NCBI RefSeq assembly: GCF_003641205.1
Contig: NZ_CP032762.1
Span: forward strand, 558,001-622,000
Length of the DNA stretch: 64,000 bases
Source: Rhodococcus sp. P1Y
Lineage (GTDB): Bacteria; Actinomycetota; Actinomycetes; Mycobacteriales; Mycobacteriaceae
Direction: 5' to 3'
Shown here: piece after piece, positions 58,045-64,000 of the stretch
How positions within the stretch are numbered: the stretch's first letter is position 1
How the letters are laid out: the number at the start of each line of letters is the position of its first letter
Notes under the pieces: model-generated
Database searches by the model: none
Seen by the model: the letters and a program-made list of their open reading frames with translations, nothing else
What the model was told of the DNA's origin: nothing
Position numbers and translations under genes: made by a program

Positions 58045-58821
58045 TCAGTCTTTTCGGTGAAGCGTCGACACGATCTGATCCACCTGCTCGATCGTCAGTG
58101 CACCATCGATTCCCTGCTCGGTGTGCACCATGAAGACAGCAATGGGTGCATTCGAAAAAGCCTCGGTCGCAACCACATCAAAGGTGGCCTTTGTTGGGTC
58201 ACAATCGAACTTTTGCGCAATATTCGACGCATGCACCGAGTATCGAACCGCTGCCGCTCCATCGATGTCGAACTCAGTCGGGGCCGAGTACTCCAGAACT
58301 ACCGCATCGTCCGGCGCATCCCGGAAGATCAGCTCAGCTTGGCGGCTAGCCTCGAACGCGGCAGTCGGAACGTCGACACCCCTGCGCCCAGTCATACCTG
58401 TCACAGCCTTGCGGGCACCGTCACGGTGTTCCGGGCAGTAGTCGTACCCGTACATGGCGATTGCGCCGTAAGTCACGGATCCAGCGTCGCTCTCCCACCC
58501 GGCGACTCCCGTGGATGCGTTCTTCCAATCCCCCGGCACCGTGTAGCTGATGCCGTATTTGGTGTCGATTGGGATCGGATCGCCCTCGGGCACCTCGATC
58601 TCCGGCGGTGGAAACTCCATCGACGGAAATCCCGGAGGCAAGGTCGGGGTCACCGAAGTCGGTGCCGCACTGGCCGACGGACGCATAGTCGTCGTCTGAA
58701 AAGGTGCTGCCGCAACACCGGTGTACATACCTGGAGTTTCCGGCACAAGCTTGGGCAGAAACGCGACAGCGGCGTACAACAACCCCACCACCAACACGAT
58801 GCGAAGCAACGGCTTCAACAC
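58045..58821 (-). CDS. Membrane-anchored extracytoplasmic protein, first gene of the ESX-like operon
   Basis: This 258-residue protein has a single N-terminal membrane helix (LLRIVLVVGLLYAAVAFLP), a Pro/Thr-rich extracellular linker, then a globular domain with IPIDTKYGISYTVPGDWKNA and two cysteines (YDYCPEH, KFDCDPTK). GTG 58821 lies 10 bases after GGGGGAGG. Comparable domains occur in actinobacterial T7SS-neighbour proteins. The stop is 14 bp before the ESX-like gene. Function unknown. Confidence 0.65.
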   Translation of the reverse strand: MLKPLLRIVLVVGLLYAAVAFLPKLVPETPGMYTGVAAAPFQTTTMRPSASAAPTSVTPTLPPGFPSMEFPPPEIEVPEGDPIPIDTKYGISYTVPGDWKNASTGVAGWESDAGSVTYGAIAMYGYDYCPEHRDGARKAVTGMTGRRGVDVPTAAFEASRQAELIFRDAPDDAVVLEYSAPTEFDIDGAAAVRYSVHASNIAQKFDCDPTKATFDVVATEAFSNAPIAVFMVHTEQGIDGALTIEQVDQIVSTLHRKD

Positions 58822-58905
58822 ACTCGATCGACCTCCCCCGAAGACGCCACACGCTAACACGGTGTTCCGACACCGCGTCAGCGGCAACAAGGGGATACTT
58901 CGAGC

Positions 58906-59355
58906 ATGACTCTGACTCTTCGCTCAGCTGTTCGGTCCGCCGCGATCGGGAAAGCGACCGGCTTTCGCAGCTCCGTCGGAATCAGTCTCAACCTACTCAC
59001 GTGGTTCAACGGAACGGAACGCGAACGCCTGGCCGTAGCAGGCTCGGCCGTCGTGACTGCGGGCGAACTCGTCATGGACAAGCTGCCGACCACGCCGTCG
59101 CGCCTGGACCCAGGGCCGCTGGGCGGCCGCGTCGTCGCAGGTGCCGGGGCTGCATACGTAGTGGCTCGACGCCTGGGCGAGGATGCGATTCCGGCGGCCG
59201 TCATCGGTGGGCTGACCGCGATCGTGGGTTCTTACGCAGGTCATGCCTATCGCGGCTGGGCGTCGAAGCGAGTTCCGCCGATCGCTGCCGCGCTGGTCGA
59301 GGACGCCGTCGCGCTTTCCATCGGGGCAGCCGTTCTGAACGAGGTGAGAGCGTAA
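58906..59355 (+). CDS. DUF4126-like membrane protein
   Basis: This 149-residue protein has three to four hydrophobic stretches and the conserved opening segment KATGFRSSVGISLNLLTWF. The pattern GGRVVAGAGAAYVVARRLG and GGLTAIVGSYAGHAYRGWAS resembles DUF4126 proteins. Only the family type is proposed, with moderate certainty. It is divergent from the ESX-like operon (84-bp gap) and is followed 10 bp later by the DUF5313 gene. Confidence 0.6.
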   Translation: MTLTLRSAVRSAAIGKATGFRSSVGISLNLLTWFNGTERERLAVAGSAVVTAGELVMDKLPTTPSRLDPGPLGGRVVAGAGAAYVVARRLGEDAIPAAVIGGLTAIVGSYAGHAYRGWASKRVPPIAAALVEDAVALSIGAAVLNEVRA

Positions 59356-59365
59356 GGTCCAGCAT

Positions 59366-59737
59366 GTGAAACCGAACCTTTGGCAGTACCTGGGCTACCA
59401 GTTCGGACGTGTGCTGCCCCCGTCCATGGAGGACTGGGTTCGCGAAGACCTCGTCGGCAACGGGGCGCAGGCTCGCTATCTGTTTCGCTTCACGCTGCCG
59501 GGCATACCACTGCTGTGTCTGTTCCTCCTCATTCCTGGTCCCCTGTGGATCGGTCTAGCGATGATGGCGCTGCTGTTCATCCCATTGGTTTACTTCGCGA
59601 TCGCGCTGATGAACGTCTACCGGCGTCACCGTCTACTGGTGCACGACCTCGACCCTCAATTGCTCAACGCCAACACCCAGGCCAAGATCGACCGCACCCG
59701 CGACGACTACGAAAGACGCCACGGCAGACTCGACTGA
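59366..59737 (+). CDS. DUF5313-family membrane protein
   Basis: This 123-residue protein has two central membrane segments (about 43-60 and 65-85). It opens [20 protein letters not shown] and has a cytosolic basic C-terminus with [20 protein letters not shown] and repeated Asp/Arg. These are recurrent features of the actinobacterial DUF5313 family. GTG 59366 is the start. Probably co-transcribed with the upstream membrane gene. Function unknown. Confidence 0.78.
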   Translation: MKPNLWQYLGYQFGRVLPPSMEDWVREDLVGNGAQARYLFRFTLPGIPLLCLFLLIPGPLWIGLAMMALLFIPLVYFAIALMNVYRRHRLLVHDLDPQLLNANTQAKIDRTRDDYERRHGRLD

Positions 59738-59760
59738 GACTGGCATTTAAGCTGTGGGGC

Positions 59761-60243
59761 ATGACTTCTGTCGAATTCAAGGCAACTGCAGACCTGGCCG
59801 ACGAAATCGGACCCGAAATCCGCAGCTGCGACACCCAATTCATCCAGTTCGGCAAGAACACCGAGTTCGCCGGACCGATCACCACCATCAAGTGCTTCCA
59901 GGACAACCTGCTCGTCAAGCAGACTCTCGGCGAGCCCGGCAACGGCGGCGTCCTCGTCGTAGACGGTGATGCGAGCATTCACACCGCGCTGGTCGGCGAC
60001 ATCATCGCAGGCAAGGGCGTCACGAACGGCTGGGCCGGAATCATCGTCAACGGCGCCATCCGCGACTCGGCGATCCTGCGCACGCTGGAGATCGGCGTCA
60101 AGGCACTCGGAACCAATCCTCGTAAGAGCACGCAGACCGGTTCCGGCGAGAAGAACGTCCCCGTCGAAATCGGCGGCATCACCTTCACTCCGGGCGACAT
60201 CGTCTACAGCGATTCCGACGGTGTCGTGGCCGTAACCCCGTAA
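59761..60243 (+). CDS. rraA: RraA-family protein (regulator of ribonuclease E / HMG-aldolase fold)
   Basis: This 160-residue protein has [19 protein letters not shown] near residue 38, the signature [20 protein letters not shown] and [25 protein letters not shown], which follow the RraA trimer fold and its metal/substrate-binding face. Members either inhibit RNase E or act as 4-hydroxy-4-methyl-2-oxoglutarate/oxaloacetate aldolases, and sequence alone does not separate these. It starts at ATG 59761. Followed by repeat family A. Confidence 0.9.
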   Translation: MTSVEFKATADLADEIGPEIRSCDTQFIQFGKNTEFAGPITTIKCFQDNLLVKQTLGEPGNGGVLVVDGDASIHTALVGDIIAGKGVTNGWAGIIVNGAIRDSAILRTLEIGVKALGTNPRKSTQTGSGEKNVPVEIGGITFTPGDIVYSDSDGVVAVTP

Positions 60244-60251
60244 GCAGCCCC

Positions 60252-60335
60252 GGCTCCAGCCGCTCAGCGGTCCCCGCCAGTGGCAGGATCGGGTGCCCTC
60301 CAAGGCACTTATCCGTACCACTGGCGGCGGAGCCG
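60252..60335. repeat. Intergenic palindromic repeat, family A, copy 3
   Basis: Core arms CCGCCAGTGGCAGGAT (from 60274) and ATCCGTACCACTGGCGG (to 60327) around GGGTGCCCTCCAAGGCACTT. An outer GGCTCC / GGAGCC pair lies at the ends. It lies between the convergent rraA and DUF1275 genes. Confidence 0.83.
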
Positions 60336-60336
60336 C

Positions 60337-61038
60337 CTACTCCGAGTGACGCACCCGCGGGACCCCTCGCCATTCGTCGAACATGAACAGCGCCAACGCA
60401 ACAACGAGCATTCCCGACGCCACCCATGCGGCCCCGACGTCGAGTGCTCTCACCATGACCGCTCCGAGTACCGCACCGGCGAGGAAGCCCATGATGACCA
60501 GGCCGAAGTTCCGAGCCCTCGCCCCGGCAGCCTTGTCACCGTCGGTGAGCCGGTGAAAGACGGCCTGCGACAGGCTGCGTAGATTTCCGGTCGTCATCGT
60601 CGTGCTGAATGCCTGGTCCACGAGTACACGGAACGTCGTGACCTGTAATGCAGCGACAAACGAGATCGAAATCGTCACAACGGCATTCGGTACCGACAGA
60701 GGTACGAATCCCACGGCTGCGACAACCAGGATCTCGATAACGAGCACAGCACGGACCGGCCGTTTCACGATCCGGGCGACGGCAGGTCTCGTCAGGAATT
60801 CGGCAGTGAACACGCCCAACGCGAAGGCGATCAGGGGCGGGAGATACCCCAGTGCAGATCTCCAGTGACCCGACGCGATGTCGATTCCGAACAACACGAC
60901 GTTGGCCGTCTGAGCATTGGCGAATACGCCGTCTCGAGTCATGAAGGTATAGACGTCGACGAAACCACCCACTGCGGCAAGCAGCACCCCGAGCCGGACC
61001 GACTCGGACGTGACCACCGTCGAAGGACGCTCGGCCAC
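60337..61038 (-). CDS. DUF1275 / YoaK-family membrane protein
   Basis: This 233-residue protein has about six membrane segments, with the conserved MTRDGVFANAQTANVVLFGI (residues about 33-52), a GHW motif, and ATTFRVLVDQAFSTTMTTGNL, the typical NxxNxV/TxG patterns of the family. It lies 2 bp after an ArsR-type regulator gene on the same strand, indicating an operon. Transport substrate is unknown. Confidence 0.9.
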   Translation of the reverse strand: MAERPSTVVTSESVRLGVLLAAVGGFVDVYTFMTRDGVFANAQTANVVLFGIDIASGHWRSALGYLPPLIAFALGVFTAEFLTRPAVARIVKRPVRAVLVIEILVVAAVGFVPLSVPNAVVTISISFVAALQVTTFRVLVDQAFSTTMTTGNLRSLSQAVFHRLTDGDKAAGARARNFGLVIMGFLAGAVLGAVMVRALDVGAAWVASGMLVVALALFMFDEWRGVPRVRHSE

Positions 61039-61040
61039 GT

Positions 61041-61358
61041 CTACAACTCGCTCAGTACGTCGGCCGCCAGCTCACGGATTCGATCCTCGCGCCTCTTGTA
61101 GTGCGTCCACTGCCCGACGCGCGTACTCGATACAAGCCCTGCATTCTGCAACGTTGCCATGTACTGGGAGGCAGTCGACTGGGATACGCCTGCACGTGCC
61201 TGTATGTGCTTGAGGCACACTCCGACAACTTCGGGGGGCTCGAGCTGCGGTGGAAAGTCAGACGGATCTTTCAGCCAACGCAGAATCGCAACCCGCGCAG
61301 GATTGGACAACGCCTTGAAGACGAGTGCGAGTTCGTCCTCCGTGGAGGTCTTGGACAC
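61041..61358 (-). CDS. ArsR-type winged-helix regulator
   Basis: This 105-residue protein has an LALVFKALSNPARVAILRWL dimer helix and a VCLKHIQARAGVSQSTASQYMATLQNAGLVSS recognition region, and no metal-binding CxC motif. It lacks the cysteine ligands of metal sensors, so the inducer is probably organic or redox. GTG 61358 is inferred from family length. It is divergent from the PRISE-type reductase gene and shares palindromic operators with it (61376-61442). Confidence 0.85.
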   Translation of the reverse strand: MSKTSTEDELALVFKALSNPARVAILRWLKDPSDFPPQLEPPEVVGVCLKHIQARAGVSQSTASQYMATLQNAGLVSSTRVGQWTHYKRREDRIRELAADVLSEL

Positions 61359-61375
61359 CGTGACATCGTACCGCC

Positions 61376-61442
61376 ATATCGCAAATCGACGATGTGTGTG
61401 GTTGAATCCTTTGCATCGCGAAATTGCGATATACCGATGCAA
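61376..61442. promoter_or_regulatory. Overlapping operator palindromes in the ArsR/reductase divergent region
   Basis: Two interlocking inverted repeats are visible: ATATCGCAA (61376-61384) with TTGCGATAT (61424-61432), and TTGCATCG (61411-61418) with CGATGCAA (61435-61442). They lie between the divergent starts at 61358 and 61451 and are likely binding sites for the ArsR-type protein. Confidence 0.65.
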
Positions 61443-61450
61443 GGAGAGAC

Positions 61451-63417
<1,967 letters not shown>

Positions 63418-63436
63418 GCGCAAGGAGTTGGTGAAG

Positions 63437-63997
63437 ATGGAAACGGACAATACTCGGGAGTCCGTGCTCAGGGCGGCCGATGAGCTGTTCTATTCACGCG
63501 GCGTTCAGGCTGTGGGCATGGACGAGCTGCGCGCAGCCGCCGGGATCTCACTCAAGCGCATGTATGCACTGTTCCCGTCCAAGGCGGACATAGTCGCCGA
63601 GGTACTTGCCGGACGCACCGCGGTCTGGAACGAACGGATACGTGCCGAGGCAGACAAATACGACTCCCCCCGCAGCAAAGTGCTGTCCATCTTCGACTTC
63701 CTCGACGGATGGTTCAGAGAAGACAACTTCCGCGGCTGCGCGTTCATCAACTCGTTCGGCGAGCTCGGCGCGACGATGCCCGCTGTGGCCGACGCCGCTC
63801 ACCGACACAAACGTGAATTCGTCGAATACGTAACCGATTTGGTGGTCGAACTGGGCTGCCAACCGACACTCGGGCTTCAGATCGCGTTGCTCGCGGAAGG
63901 TGCGCAGACGACCGCCGCGATCTCCGAGTCGCCGGAATCCGCCATCGCCGCTCGACAGGCCGCGGAAGTCCTCCTCGACGTCGGCGCACGCTCGTGA
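63437..63997 (+). CDS. TetR-family transcriptional regulator
   Basis: This 186-residue protein has the N-terminal HTH in SVLRAADELFYSRGVQAVGMDELRAAAGISLKRMYALFPSKADIV (recognition helix ISLKRMYALFPSK). The ligand-binding domain follows, with RGCAFINSFGELGATMP near residue 100. ATG 63437 is chosen from the AAGGAG site 9 bases upstream; TTG 63428 would overlap it. It is probably the repressor of the divergent hydrolase and of itself. Inducer unknown. Confidence 0.92.
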   Translation: METDNTRESVLRAADELFYSRGVQAVGMDELRAAAGISLKRMYALFPSKADIVAEVLAGRTAVWNERIRAEADKYDSPRSKVLSIFDFLDGWFREDNFRGCAFINSFGELGATMPAVADAAHRHKREFVEYVTDLVVELGCQPTLGLQIALLAEGAQTTAAISESPESAIAARQAAEVLLDVGARS

Positions 63998-64000
63998 AGC

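Overview
The window is chromosomal DNA from a high-GC, mycolic-acid-type actinobacterium, most likely a Rhodococcus or close relative. Markers are a PE/PPE/EspG trio, an LGFP-repeat peptidoglycan amidase, a LytR-CpsA-Psr protein, an F420-type LLM oxidoreductase, a mycobacterial-type superoxide dismutase, several actinobacterial DUF families, frequent GTG/TTG starts and many ATGA-type overlaps. No phage, insertion sequence, CRISPR array, rRNA or tRNA was recognised. The genus is inferred from gene content and not from any search.

Layout. 0-1.3 kb: end of a cobalamin locus (cobF partial, cobM). 1.6-10.5 kb: cell-envelope genes (amidase, HAD phosphatase, two lipoproteins, PlsC-type acyltransferase) and a membrane-anchored ECF sigma factor whose two outward-facing neighbours share a promoter-like motif. 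10.4-17 kb: APC permease, type II NADH dehydrogenase, seryl-tRNA synthetase, ankyrin protein, septum-formation-type protein and metallopeptidase. 17-18.8 kb: cbtB-cbtA under a cobalamin riboswitch, with a divergent phosphatase. 18.9-21.4 kb: PE-PPE-EspG. 21.4-25.5 kb: phosphatase, pheA, a hypothetical gene, a DUF2470 gene with an IdeR-type box, and a CPBP protein. 25.5-28.4 kb: LCP protein and two ferritins. 28.4-34.8 kb: DUF5926, GDPD, DUF4328, rhodanese, a DnaA-box cluster, LLM oxidoreductase, acyltransferase and sod. 35-39.8 kb: a manganese (yybP-ykoY) riboswitch with a GDT1-type exporter, a histidine-kinase-like pair and an SDR. 39.9-45 kb: RecB-like nuclease, DUF6474 and a copper module (YcnI, CopC, CopD). 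45-48.9 kb: FbpABC-type ABC importer. 49-51.5 kb: MarR and a DHA2 exporter. 51.7-56.4 kb: succinate-semialdehyde dehydrogenase, a nuclease, a secreted lipase and a TipA-like regulator. 56.4-58.8 kb: a three-gene ESX-substrate-like operon. 58.9-64 kb: small membrane proteins, rraA, an ArsR/DUF1275 pair, a PRISE-type reductase and a hydrolase divergent from a TetR regulator.

Metal handling recurs: cobalt/B12, iron (DUF2470, ferritins, possibly the ABC importer), manganese and copper. Much of it carries visible cis-regulation (two riboswitches, IdeR-like boxes). The gaps also hold at least four families of short palindromic repeats. The strongest candidate for something undescribed is the sigma/anti-sigma fusion with its two matching promoter sites. 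Next come a five-site DnaA-box cluster away from any replication gene and the ESX-like operon at 56.5-58.8 kb.
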